From Mycobacterium gordonae (GTDB lineage Bacteria; Actinomycetota; Actinomycetes; Mycobacteriales; Mycobacteriaceae), in contig NZ_CP070973.1 in the NCBI RefSeq assembly GCF_017086405.1, positions 6,232,739-6,296,738 of the forward strand: DNA of 64,000 nt, given 5' to 3'. Both the position numbers and the translations under genes were made by a program. The notes beneath the pieces were generated by a model, which worked only from the letters and a program-made list of their open reading frames with translations, did no database searches and was not told the origin of the DNA. Positions 33,243 to 40,462 of this stretch are shown one piece after another. Every line of letters starts with the position of its first letter. Positions within the stretch are counted from its first letter, which is position 1.

Positions 33243-33757
33243 ATGCGCTACGCGCCGCGGTGATCGGCATTGCGGCAGCTGCTGGATTGGCCGCTGGCGG
33301 ATGCCGACCGGCATCTCAGGCCGACTTGCCGTTGTTTCCCGATCTCAGCAAATACACCGCAGCCAACCCACAGGACTACGAGATACCCTTCGCCACGCCG
33401 GGTCACCCGCCGGTTCCCATGTTCTACTTCCGCACGCCCGACGGCATCAGCTGCAAATTCACCAGCGCACCGGCCGCTGCAGGATGCACCGGTAACAACT
33501 TTCCCGGTATCCCACCCGCAGCGGTGGACCCGTCCGAAGGCGTCAACTCGATCAGGACCGATGTCGGTCTGCGGCGAACCAGCACGCCGATTGCTGCTGC
33601 AAACGGACCGGCCTTCAAGACGCTGCCGCCCTTCCACACCCTCACCCTCGAAGGGGTGATCTGCGGTGTCGACGATGCGCAGACCACGGCTTGCAAAGAT
33701 CCTCATGGACGAGCCTTTGTGTTGTCACCTCGAGGCGCAGGATGGCTGCAGCTGTGA
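33239..33757 (+). CDS. Predicted lipoprotein or secreted hypothetical protein
   Basis: 172 residues. The N-terminus (ALRAAVIGIAAAAGLAAGGC) looks like a lipoprotein signal with Cys at about residue 22. The mature part has CKFTSAPAAAGCTGNNFPG and VICGVDDAQTTACKD, i.e. four cysteines likely in two disulfides, and the segment FYFRTPDGISC, which recurs in small exported mycobacterial proteins. Function unknown. The ATG overlaps the stop of the frameshifted gene upstream (ATGA), so it was once translationally coupled to it. It is the last chromosomal gene before the island's left attachment site. Confidence 0.72.
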   Translation: MNALRAAVIGIAAAAGLAAGGCRPASQADLPLFPDLSKYTAANPQDYEIPFATPGHPPVPMFYFRTPDGISCKFTSAPAAAGCTGNNFPGIPPAAVDPSEGVNSIRTDVGLRRTSTPIAAANGPAFKTLPPFHTLTLEGVICGVDDAQTTACKDPHGRAFVLSPRGAGWLQL

Positions 33758-33886
33758 AGGACGTCACGTTCCCGAAATGTGGTCGCACGTCTCAGAGCCC
33801 GCCCTGCCGAGAAGCCGGTCGGATTATCTTGGCATTGGCCGGAATCTGAGCCGAGTAATGCCCACTACGGTGGCGCAGGTCAAACC

Positions 33887-33938
33887 TGGTGGCCAGGGGC
33901 GGGATCGAACCGCCGACCTTCCGCTTTTCAGGCGGACG
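33887..33938 (-). repeat. attachment site copy (left end): 52-bp 3' part of tRNA-Phe
   Basis: Bases 33887-33938 are identical to 63353-63404, which cover the encoded CCA end, T arm, and anticodon loop of tRNA-Phe. The rest of the tRNA (D arm, 5' acceptor strand) is absent here, so this is not a working tRNA. It marks the left boundary of the integrated element. Confidence 0.9.
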
Positions 33939-34015
33939 GATTAGCCGCTGACCTGCGGTTTATCTGATTCTGTTCGTCGTATGCGCCGCATTGAGCTGCG
34001 CTGACGCATTCAGCC

Positions 34016-34032
34016 TGTCCGGCGAACGGACA
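34016..34032. other. Small stem-loop near rep, possible origin element
   Basis: TGTCCG (34016-34021), 5-nt loop, CGGACA (34027-34032); a related CCGGAC follows at 34037. It lies between the att site and rep, where a double-strand origin could be. Speculative. Confidence 0.25.
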
Positions 34033-34128
34033 TAAACCGGACACGGTGCTTGCACTCCCTATCAGGAGCTTCCGTGCTGCCGCCTGAGTTGTGCGCGGTT
34101 GCGCGGGCTCCGGGGAGCAGGCATCCCG

Positions 34129-35715
34129 ATGCCCAGCATCGCCTCATCAGCCGCCATACCGTCACCCTCGACGCAGGGCTCGGCATCGTCATCGCAACAC
34201 CAGTCTTTGCGGCACGGTTCTGCCGGCGCCTCGGTTGGCGGTAGGTCGCGAGCGCCCGAGGCCGCCCAGGCCGCAGGGCGCGAGAGCGACAGTGGTCGGC
34301 CGGACGTCGACCGAGGCAACGGCCTCAACCCGGCCCCGGCCGGCGGGCTTGTTATATGTGCCGAAAATGTCCGCGACTCGCTTGCCGACGGGGTCGCGAC
34401 TGGCGATCTGCGGGCGATCGACGCATTGGGGCTGCGATTCCCCAGCCCCGAGATGGTCACCGCAGCCGCAGCATTGTTCGAGCCGGCGGCACCGTGGGCT
34501 TCCGGTCCTGACCGTCGAGGCACCGAACCTGAATCGGGACGTTTTCGCATCACCGTCGGCCCCGGCGTCGTGCGACTCGGGTGGACCAATCCCGTCCGGG
34601 TCGCGAAAGCCGCCGAGCGGGCCGTTGGTCATCACCAACGTGACGTCGAGGATGCCAAGCTGAAAATCAGAGACGACCTCGCCAGCACAGGCGGGAACGA
34701 TGCTCAGGCCGTCGTGTCTTCGACACGACGGAGTCCTACGGAAAACGCCCAGCACAGTTCCAGTGGTGTCATCACCGAGTGGTCCCGAAAATCACGGTCG
34801 GCGATGTGCCGCACCTTCGCCGAACTCGACTACAGCCCGCTAGTGGAGTCTGATCGTGTCCCGGCGATGGTCACGCTCACCTATCCGGGTGACTGGGAGG
34901 TCGTCGCGCCGGATGGCGCCAGCGTGAAGCGACACATGGTGTTGTGGCGCAAGCGCTTTCAACGTGAGTATTGCGAATCAGCCTGCTACATCTGGAAGTT
35001 GGAGTTTCAGCGGCGCGGCGCCCCTCACATTCATCTCTGGATGGCACCACCCATGTCACCGGGCCGCTCGGGCCGGGGCTTCGCACAGTGGCTGTCCGAG
35101 ACTTGGGCACAGATCGTCGACCACCCCGACCCGGTGCAGAAAGCTCGCCACCGGCTCGCCGGAACAGCCATCGACGTGCGTAATGGACTGAAGGCCTGCG
35201 ACCCTAAACGGCTGGCCATCTACTTCACCAAGCATTCATCGCCAAATCTGCACGGCGACAAGGAATATCAGCACATCGTTCCCGAACTGTGGCGGCAACC
35301 CGGACGCGGCCCCGGCAGATTCTGGGGCGTGTACGGACTCAAGAAAGCCATCACCGTGGTCGAGGTCGCTCAGGACGCATACATCGCTGCTCGCCGTATC
35401 GTCCGGCGCTGGTCACGCAACCAAGCGGTTTACGGCGATTCAGGCAGCCGCTTCCCCACTTCGGTTGTGCCGCGCACGGCCATACGCCTGGTTTCGCGTC
35501 TCGACCGCAAGTCAGGCGTCGCAGTGCACCGGCGGGTGCGCCGACGACGAACGCTGTGTTGCCAAAGCGGGTTGGCCGGTGGCTACGCCCTTGTGAATGA
35601 CGGTCCAACGTTTGCGGCTCAACTCGCCGCGGGGTTAGCGTCCGGCGCCTGGTCGAGTATCTCGCCGTCAAAAGCCCCCACGGAAATCGTCGGGCGCGTA
35701 AGTGTGCACGGCTGA
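34129..35715 (+). CDS. HUH-type replication initiator of an AICE (Rep)
   Basis: 528 residues if started at the ATG at 34129; the N-terminal start is uncertain because the first ~170 residues show no clear homology and other starts exist. The catalytic core lies mid-protein: VPAMVTLTYPGDWEVVAPDG (motif 1), KLEFQRRGAPHIHLWMAPP with the metal-binding HIH (HUH motif), and LAIYFTKHS with the YxxK nicking motif. These are hallmarks of rolling-circle initiators in actinomycete integrative and conjugative elements and plasmids. It nicks the origin of the excised circle for replication and is the first gene inside the left att site. A deleted second copy of its 3' half is at 36931-37144. Confidence 0.82.
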   Translation: MPSIASSAAIPSPSTQGSASSSQHQSLRHGSAGASVGGRSRAPEAAQAAGRESDSGRPDVDRGNGLNPAPAGGLVICAENVRDSLADGVATGDLRAIDALGLRFPSPEMVTAAAALFEPAAPWASGPDRRGTEPESGRFRITVGPGVVRLGWTNPVRVAKAAERAVGHHQRDVEDAKLKIRDDLASTGGNDAQAVVSSTRRSPTENAQHSSSGVITEWSRKSRSAMCRTFAELDYSPLVESDRVPAMVTLTYPGDWEVVAPDGASVKRHMVLWRKRFQREYCESACYIWKLEFQRRGAPHIHLWMAPPMSPGRSGRGFAQWLSETWAQIVDHPDPVQKARHRLAGTAIDVRNGLKACDPKRLAIYFTKHSSPNLHGDKEYQHIVPELWRQPGRGPGRFWGVYGLKKAITVVEVAQDAYIAARRIVRRWSRNQAVYGDSGSRFPTSVVPRTAIRLVSRLDRKSGVAVHRRVRRRRTLCCQSGLAGGYALVNDGPTFAAQLAAGLASGAWSSISPSKAPTEIVGRVSVHG

Positions 35716-36218
35716 GGTGCCGTCCAGGCGCGTCGGTAGCACTGGGAGCCCACTCTACGGGGCCCAGCCTGCATGCCAGTCGTGTCGAGGCCGAGAACGC
35801 CCAAAGCTCCACATGCTGGTGGACCTCGACCAGGCTTCCGCATCGTTGGTTACCCATGCCCAGCAGCACACGTAAGGGCCGTTTGTCTAGAATCGGCAAT
35901 TTGACGTAGAACAAGAGATGCATATGGGAAAGCCAGGATCGATGTGATACTTTCGAGAAATGCATTTCGAAAAGTAGAACCCATTCTTTTGCTGGCGACT
36001 TAGGAGGCAACTCAGTTCCAGATTATGGTATTTTTTATATTCAATTTTGCAATACTGCTACAAACGGCAAAGGAGTGTGAGTAATCTACCAGAAAGCTCA
36101 ATTGCGACAAAGGGAAGGGTCGGGGCAAACATTTGTTGGTTCGGTGACAGTCAATGGTTGCTTTCGCGGTAACGGATGCAAGCCCAGCGAGGGCTAGAGT
36201 GAGAAGTGAGTTAGGAAG
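35716..36218. other. Non-coding junction, GC-rich to AT-rich switch
   Basis: No convincing gene. From about 35880 the base composition becomes AT-rich and stays so through the next gene. A strong imperfect palindrome lies at 35948-35976, with the perfect core GAAATGCATTTC, and could form a hairpin or be a protein-binding site. Confidence 0.45.
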
Positions 36219-36476
36219 ATGAGTGAGATCGTCTTTAAGCTCTACACAGACAAAAATGTTCATGTAAAAAAATGTTCTACGAAAGGTATTGTTGACGTTT
36301 CTAAGATTGACGAGCTCTGGAGTCACTTGCGTTTCTGGGCTGGGTTTATCGTTCTTGTTGATACAGATGAAGAATTTATAAGGTGGACGGCCGAGGATAT
36401 ACACGGAAAGATCTTTAAAGAATGCGCAGATTTATCTGTTGAGCTGGATAAACATGGAAGAATCCGAGGAATCTAA
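36219..36476 (+). CDS. AT-rich orphan small protein
   Basis: 85 residues starting with MSEIVFKLYTDKNVHVKKC, with AGGA 3 nt before the ATG at 36219. It has AT-rich codons (many AAA, ATT, TTT) unlike every neighbour, so it must have come from a low-GC donor. The sequence alternates charged and hydrophobic residues (DELWSHLRFWAGFIVLVDTDEEFIRW) and has the look of a small soluble alpha/beta protein such as an immunity or inhibitor protein. I do not recognise a family. The opposite strand also has a long frame here, but that one lacks a ribosome-binding site and a protein-like composition. Confidence 0.6.
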   Translation: MSEIVFKLYTDKNVHVKKCSTKGIVDVSKIDELWSHLRFWAGFIVLVDTDEEFIRWTAEDIHGKIFKECADLSVELDKHGRIRGI

Positions 36477-36568
36477 TGACTCATCAGGACTGTGGGGTTC
36501 TCCTACTCAACGCGCCTCTTCGCAAAGCGCAAATGGCTCCTGATGCTGCTCGTTGAGGGTCTGGGGCG

Positions 36569-36742
36569 ATGTCAAGGCCATTTGCACTGCCCGGGAGTGC
36601 TGATAGGCGAAGCCTGCCGATGCATCGACACCGCCCATTTGGTCCCCATCCCTTCCGCGATATCGCCCTGCTCACCGCAGTCGCGAATTCTATCGCCGTC
36701 GCTGTCTTGGCCTTCGGCCACGCGGCGTCGCTCGGCGGATGA
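36569..36742 (+). CDS. Short hypothetical peptide with one hydrophobic segment
   Basis: 57 residues: a basic, Pro/His-rich start (HRHRPFGPHPFRDI) then a hydrophobic helix (ALLTAVANSIAVAVLAFG) ending HAASLGG. The order resembles small membrane peptides encoded beside rep or transfer genes of actinomycete elements. It sits just before the deleted second rep, so it may be a relic of that module. The ribosome site (GGGGCG) is weak. Confidence 0.4.
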   Translation: MSRPFALPGSADRRSLPMHRHRPFGPHPFRDIALLTAVANSIAVAVLAFGHAASLGG

Positions 36743-36930
36743 TGACGAGGCGGTCTAAAAGGATCAGGCATCCAAGCCGAAGTTGTCACCCAATAGGAAT
36801 GAAGCTTTCGGCGAAAAAACCTGGAACAACCGGCGTAAGACGAATCGGACAGTTGCAAGTCAGAGTCGCGAACACATCGAGCGAAAGTGAGGGCCTCGAT
36901 ATTGGACTTGCCGCGAGGTGGGGTTGACCC

Positions 36931-37144
36931 CCGATGGCGCCAGCGCGAAGCGGCACATGGTTTGCGTGCAAACGTTTCGAACGTGAATGCTGTGGGCTAG
37001 CTCGCTATAGCTGGAAACTAGAGTTTCAGCGACGCGGCTCGCCGACGACGAACGCTCTGCACTCACGGTGGCTTGGCCGGCGGATACGCGCTCGTGAATG
37101 ACGGCCCAACCTTCGCCGTCCAGCTTGCGCGCGCGATCGCGTAG
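36931..37144 (+). pseudogene. Remnant of a second AICE rep gene (internal deletion)
   Basis: 36931-37036 aligns with 34911-35020 of the intact rep, and 37037-37125 aligns with rep from about 35540 onward; the ~520 bp between, including HIH and YxxK motifs, are missing. The junction falls in a short GC-rich match (cgcggc). Many base differences show it is an old, diverged copy and not a fresh duplication. It ends at a TAG at 37142-37144. It records an earlier related element or tandem insertion at this site. Confidence 0.72.
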
Positions 37145-37200
37145 GCGCCCATCATTCGGAACTTCAATCAGTCTTCACAGCGCGCCGCGCTGGAACGGCA

Positions 37201-38460
37201 TTACTTGCGCCGGAACCGTCTTCGGAGGGAGTCTCTGAGGTCGGCCGTCTTATCTCTGGCTGCATCGGTCAAATCAGTTGCTCTGACCTTGGCCGTGTCG
37301 GTCAGATCCGCGGCCTTGTCTTTGGCCGCGGTGGCGCCCGCTGACCCGGTCGCCAGCGCTTTGTTCACCACCTCGCCCGCAGCCTGGCTCCATCGCTTCG
37401 CATCACTGGGCGCGTCACCAGACTCAATGCCCAGTCGATCGCGAAAAGCCATCAAGCCCTTCACGACCTCGTTGCTCGACCTCACAGCCGCGGGCGCGTC
37501 GCGCGGATTGAACAGCACTTTGGCGTTTGCGTTGCGGGCCGTCTCGTTCATTTGAGTCAGCAACCGGGCGGTGGCGCTCGAGATATCGTCCAGCCGTTTC
37601 TGCCGGGCCTTGGTCAGGCCCAACCGGTGACTGTCGAGATCCTCGGGAGCGGAATCGAGCACCCGATCGAGTTCCAGCACGGCCACCCCGTCCAGAAGCT
37701 GGAAGCAGCGTGCGATAACCGCCAGCCACTCGCGCACCTTAGGCTCGGCCTCTTTGGTGTCCTTAGCAAGCTTGCCGAGGTCGGCCTTCCTCTCCAGAGT
37801 CTCGGCGATGGCCTCAAGTTGGCATATGGCGTACGCCTGCGTCCGAGCGAGCACCAACGAGCCCGATTGGATCTTCGACCAGGTGATCTCCGAAACCCGG
37901 CCGACCTGGTCGCGGACCGTCAGCGCATCCTCGACAACTAGGCCGACAGCAATCATGTCCGCGAGAACCGCATCCTTCTGGGCACGCCGGATGTCCTCGA
38001 CCTTCTCGTTGATCTCCTGGAGATACTCCACGATTCGGTTCATCTGCTGCTGCATCGCCTGTTGCTGCATCATCGTCGACAGCGCGGAGAGGGCCAACGG
38101 GCCAGCAAGCAGCTTCGTCGGGGCCTGAGCGATCTGAAGCCACTGCTTGACCTCGCCGGGCTTACCGATCATCGCGTGGCTGATACCGGGGGTCTTGGTC
38201 GGCATCAGCCCGTATTGCTTGACGGCCTGCGCTGACTCAGCAGTCAGCTTGACCCAGCGTCCCGAGTTTGCGGCCACTTCCGAGCCGACTTGCATCGCCG
38301 TCCCACTCGTGCCCACGAACGACGAAAGACGGCGAGCATCCAGCACTTTTGAGGGCGCCCCGTCTAGGCCTTGGTCGAGCAGGAAGCGCTCAACATCGGC
38401 CGCGTTGCCGATGACGGCCAACCCGTCTCCGTCGGTAACCAGTTCGATCTCGTTACTCAT
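37201..38460 (-). CDS. Helical-repeat hypothetical protein (cargo)
   Basis: 419 residues from the ATG at 38460, which has GGAG 7 nt upstream. The N-terminal part (MSNEIELVTDGDGLAVIGNAADVERFLL) is an alpha/beta region. Next comes a long Gly/Ala-rich and helical centre with a coiled-coil-like stretch MMQQQAMQQQMNRIVEYLQ. The C-terminus has about four degenerate 11-residue amphipathic repeats of the type AADLTDTAKVRATDLTDAARDKTADLRD, ending in a strongly basic RRRFRRK. The repeats resemble apolipoprotein/LEA-type helices that lie on membranes. I do not recognise a function; a membrane-acting effector is possible but only inference. It is transcribed against the defence operon. Confidence 0.72.
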   Translation of the reverse strand: MSNEIELVTDGDGLAVIGNAADVERFLLDQGLDGAPSKVLDARRLSSFVGTSGTAMQVGSEVAANSGRWVKLTAESAQAVKQYGLMPTKTPGISHAMIGKPGEVKQWLQIAQAPTKLLAGPLALSALSTMMQQQAMQQQMNRIVEYLQEINEKVEDIRRAQKDAVLADMIAVGLVVEDALTVRDQVGRVSEITWSKIQSGSLVLARTQAYAICQLEAIAETLERKADLGKLAKDTKEAEPKVREWLAVIARCFQLLDGVAVLELDRVLDSAPEDLDSHRLGLTKARQKRLDDISSATARLLTQMNETARNANAKVLFNPRDAPAAVRSSNEVVKGLMAFRDRLGIESGDAPSDAKRWSQAAGEVVNKALATGSAGATAAKDKAADLTDTAKVRATDLTDAARDKTADLRDSLRRRFRRK

Positions 38461-38694
38461 CTTTTTGCTCCGTTGAATGGAGACCATTGATCGGCCCTCC
38501 GGGTCACCCCACCACTAGACGCTACCGGCGCGCCCTGACAGGATGCGAACGATCGGGGCTACCCCCGCCGGCATCGCTGAACCGAATTCTGACAGCGGCG
38601 CGAACTCGCTAGCCGCGGCATTCAGCGCAGCGCCTGTGAAATCTGATTCGTTCGGATGTGGCGATACGGTGAGTACGGATCTTAGGGTTTAGAG

Positions 38695-39063
38695 ATGACC
38701 TCTCCGTCAACACATTCGCGTCCACTGCGGCGACGGCCGCCAGCCTGGCAACGTTGGTTGCTCAACGCACTGCACGGCTTCGACAGGTGCATAATCGACG
38801 ACTGGACAGCGCTCATGAACAACCACCTCCAACGATCTGGTGGTGCCACCCCAATGCAGACGGCTCGCTACACCGTTGATGCGCTGCTCTACGTGGACAG
38901 GCTCCGCTCGGCGACCGCAATACTTGCTTCACACGGCGATCCTGCAGCGCGCCACCAACTGGCCAACGCCGCCCTCGACTTGAATTCCGCTCTCGACAAC
39001 CTGTGCGAATCACGGGACCGGCTGCTAAAAGCCGCTGGCGCCAACCGTGTTACCTACGATTAG
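38695..39063 (+). CDS. Hypothetical helical protein
   Basis: 122 residues, no signal peptide. A basic N-terminus (RPLRRRPPAWQRWLLNALHG) is followed by predicted helices DDWTALMNNHLQRSGG and TARYTVDALLYVDRLRSATAILASHGDPAARHQLANAALDLNSALDNLCESRDRLLKAAG. I do not recognise the family. It is upstream of the toxin-antitoxin pair with a 115-bp gap and its own probable promoter. Confidence 0.6.
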   Translation: MTSPSTHSRPLRRRPPAWQRWLLNALHGFDRCIIDDWTALMNNHLQRSGGATPMQTARYTVDALLYVDRLRSATAILASHGDPAARHQLANAALDLNSALDNLCESRDRLLKAAGANRVTYD

Positions 39064-39178
39064 CGTCGAAAAATAGACATTGCGACGCAGAGTCTAAGGC
39101 GGGCGATCTTTTCGTAACTTTCGCAACTCTGCTACGATTGGTTGGGTTCCGACGGTGAGATGAGAGGAAGTGAGACCC

Positions 39179-39682
39179 ATGAGCAACGCCTCCGCGGAGA
39201 TTGTGAGCCCGGTTCCGGCCGATGCCGATGGGCTTGCCGATGTCCTCAGCTTCATGGAGGCGCACGAGGCCCGTCACGGGACATCTCCCGAGCCTGCCTT
39301 CTTCTTGTCCGGCGCGGGCGAGCACGATCGTGTCGAACTGACCGAGCAGCTTTACGAAGTCCTCAAGCGTGTCGCCCACGCCCTCAGCCACGGCCAGTCC
39401 ATAAGTATCTTGACTCGCGACCGCGAAATCTCCACCCAGCAGGCCGCCGAGATCCTCGGCCTGAGCCGCCCCACGGTAGTTCGCCTGATCGAGGACGGCG
39501 AGTTGCACGCGCACGTGCCCGGCGCTGTGCGTCGCAAGCTGCGGCTTGCCGATGTTCTTGCTTACCGCGAGGAGCTTCGCGCCCGACGCAACCGGTTTAT
39601 CACCGAGAGCTCGTCGGAGTTCGCGGATGCCGACGCCGACGAAGTCGCCGAGTTACTCGCCGAGGCAAAACGCAAGCATTGA
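39179..39682 (+). CDS. Antitoxin with excisionase-type helix-turn-helix (partner of PIN toxin)
   Basis: 167 residues. The C-terminal half has an excisionase/MerR-like DNA-binding domain, DREISTQQAAEILGLSRPTVVRLIEDGELHAHVPGAVRRKLRLADVLAYREELRARR, followed by an acidic tail (EFADADADEVAELLAEAKRKH) that likely binds the toxin. The ATG at 39179 was chosen because the earlier GTG at 39170 overlaps the ribosome site AGGAAG. This architecture is common in HTH-PIN toxin-antitoxin modules of actinobacteria. It lies 30 bp before the toxin gene and should autorepress the pair. Confidence 0.85.
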   Translation: MSNASAEIVSPVPADADGLADVLSFMEAHEARHGTSPEPAFFLSGAGEHDRVELTEQLYEVLKRVAHALSHGQSISILTRDREISTQQAAEILGLSRPTVVRLIEDGELHAHVPGAVRRKLRLADVLAYREELRARRNRFITESSSEFADADADEVAELLAEAKRKH

Positions 39683-39712
39683 CCGTCCGCGGCGTCTGAA
39701 AGGTTCACCCGC

Positions 39713-40321
39713 GTGTATCGCGCCGTCCTCGACACCTGCGCCCTCGTGCCGAGCCTTCAGCGCGACTTTCTGTTGCAGCTGGCCACCGAGGAGGCCTACG
39801 CGCCTGTTTGGGGGTCTGGGATCCTCTTTGAGCTGGACTACGTCCTCGCCAGCTTGCACGACAGGCGCGGGATCACCGATAGCGCCAATCGCCGTCAGCA
39901 CCTTTTCGACCAGCTAAAGGAGGCGTTCCCTGGTTCAGAAGTTCACGCACCCAAAGACCGCGAATACAACTACGGGCTAGCCGATCCCGATGACGGCCAC
40001 GTCGCCCACGCCGCGATCATCGGCAAAGTCGACGCCATCGTCACAGATGATCGCCGGGCCGGGTTCAGCGCAGCGGGCGTGCTGGTGGAGGCCGACATCG
40101 AAACCGTGCACCCACATCAGTTCGCCGCTAACACGGTGTCAGCACACCCGCATGCAGGGGCCCGTGCGTTGCGAGAGATGTCGAATCGCCGAACCAACCC
40201 GCCGCAGACCGCCGAGCAGATCCTCGAATTACTAGTGACGCGGCACAACATGACCGAGGTCGCCGAGATACTACTCCCGCTGTTGCCGGATACCGAAGAC
40301 CCGCCTCACCAAGCGGGCTAA
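39713..40321 (+). CDS. PIN-domain toxin (predicted RNase)
   Basis: 202 residues. The acidic residues of a PIN nuclease are visible: Asp in VLDTCALVP (residue 7), Glu in ILFELDYVL (about 42), and Asp residues in GLADPDDGHVAHAA and VDAIVTDDRRAGF. It binds Mg and cuts RNA when free of antitoxin. The GTG start has AAAGG 9 nt ahead. A C-terminal extension beyond the PIN fold (REMSNRRTNPPQTAEQILELLV) is longer than in VapC. It is encoded right after the HTH antitoxin, upstream of the helicase operon. Confidence 0.87.
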   Translation: MYRAVLDTCALVPSLQRDFLLQLATEEAYAPVWGSGILFELDYVLASLHDRRGITDSANRRQHLFDQLKEAFPGSEVHAPKDREYNYGLADPDDGHVAHAAIIGKVDAIVTDDRRAGFSAAGVLVEADIETVHPHQFAANTVSAHPHAGARALREMSNRRTNPPQTAEQILELLVTRHNMTEVAEILLPLLPDTEDPPHQAG

Positions 40322-40462
40322 CTGCCCACCAATCAGGTTCTGGTCGGTGATTGACCTGCCTTATTCGCAGCGCTGGAGGCGGCGCGCATAACCCCAACAA
40401 CGCCATCGCACTTGTCGGACCCCTTGACTACCGTAATTTGGCTATCGAGAGGGGAGGCCACT

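Noticed and set aside
33887..33938. A second tRNA-Phe gene
   Set aside because: Only the 3' 52 bases are present; the D arm and 5' acceptor strand are missing, so it is an att site.
36012..36404. 130-codon minus-strand frame in the AT-rich segment
   Set aside because: No ribosome site and a less protein-like sequence than the plus-strand 85-residue frame it overlaps; AT-rich DNA gives open frames by chance on both strands less often, but the plus frame has the better start.
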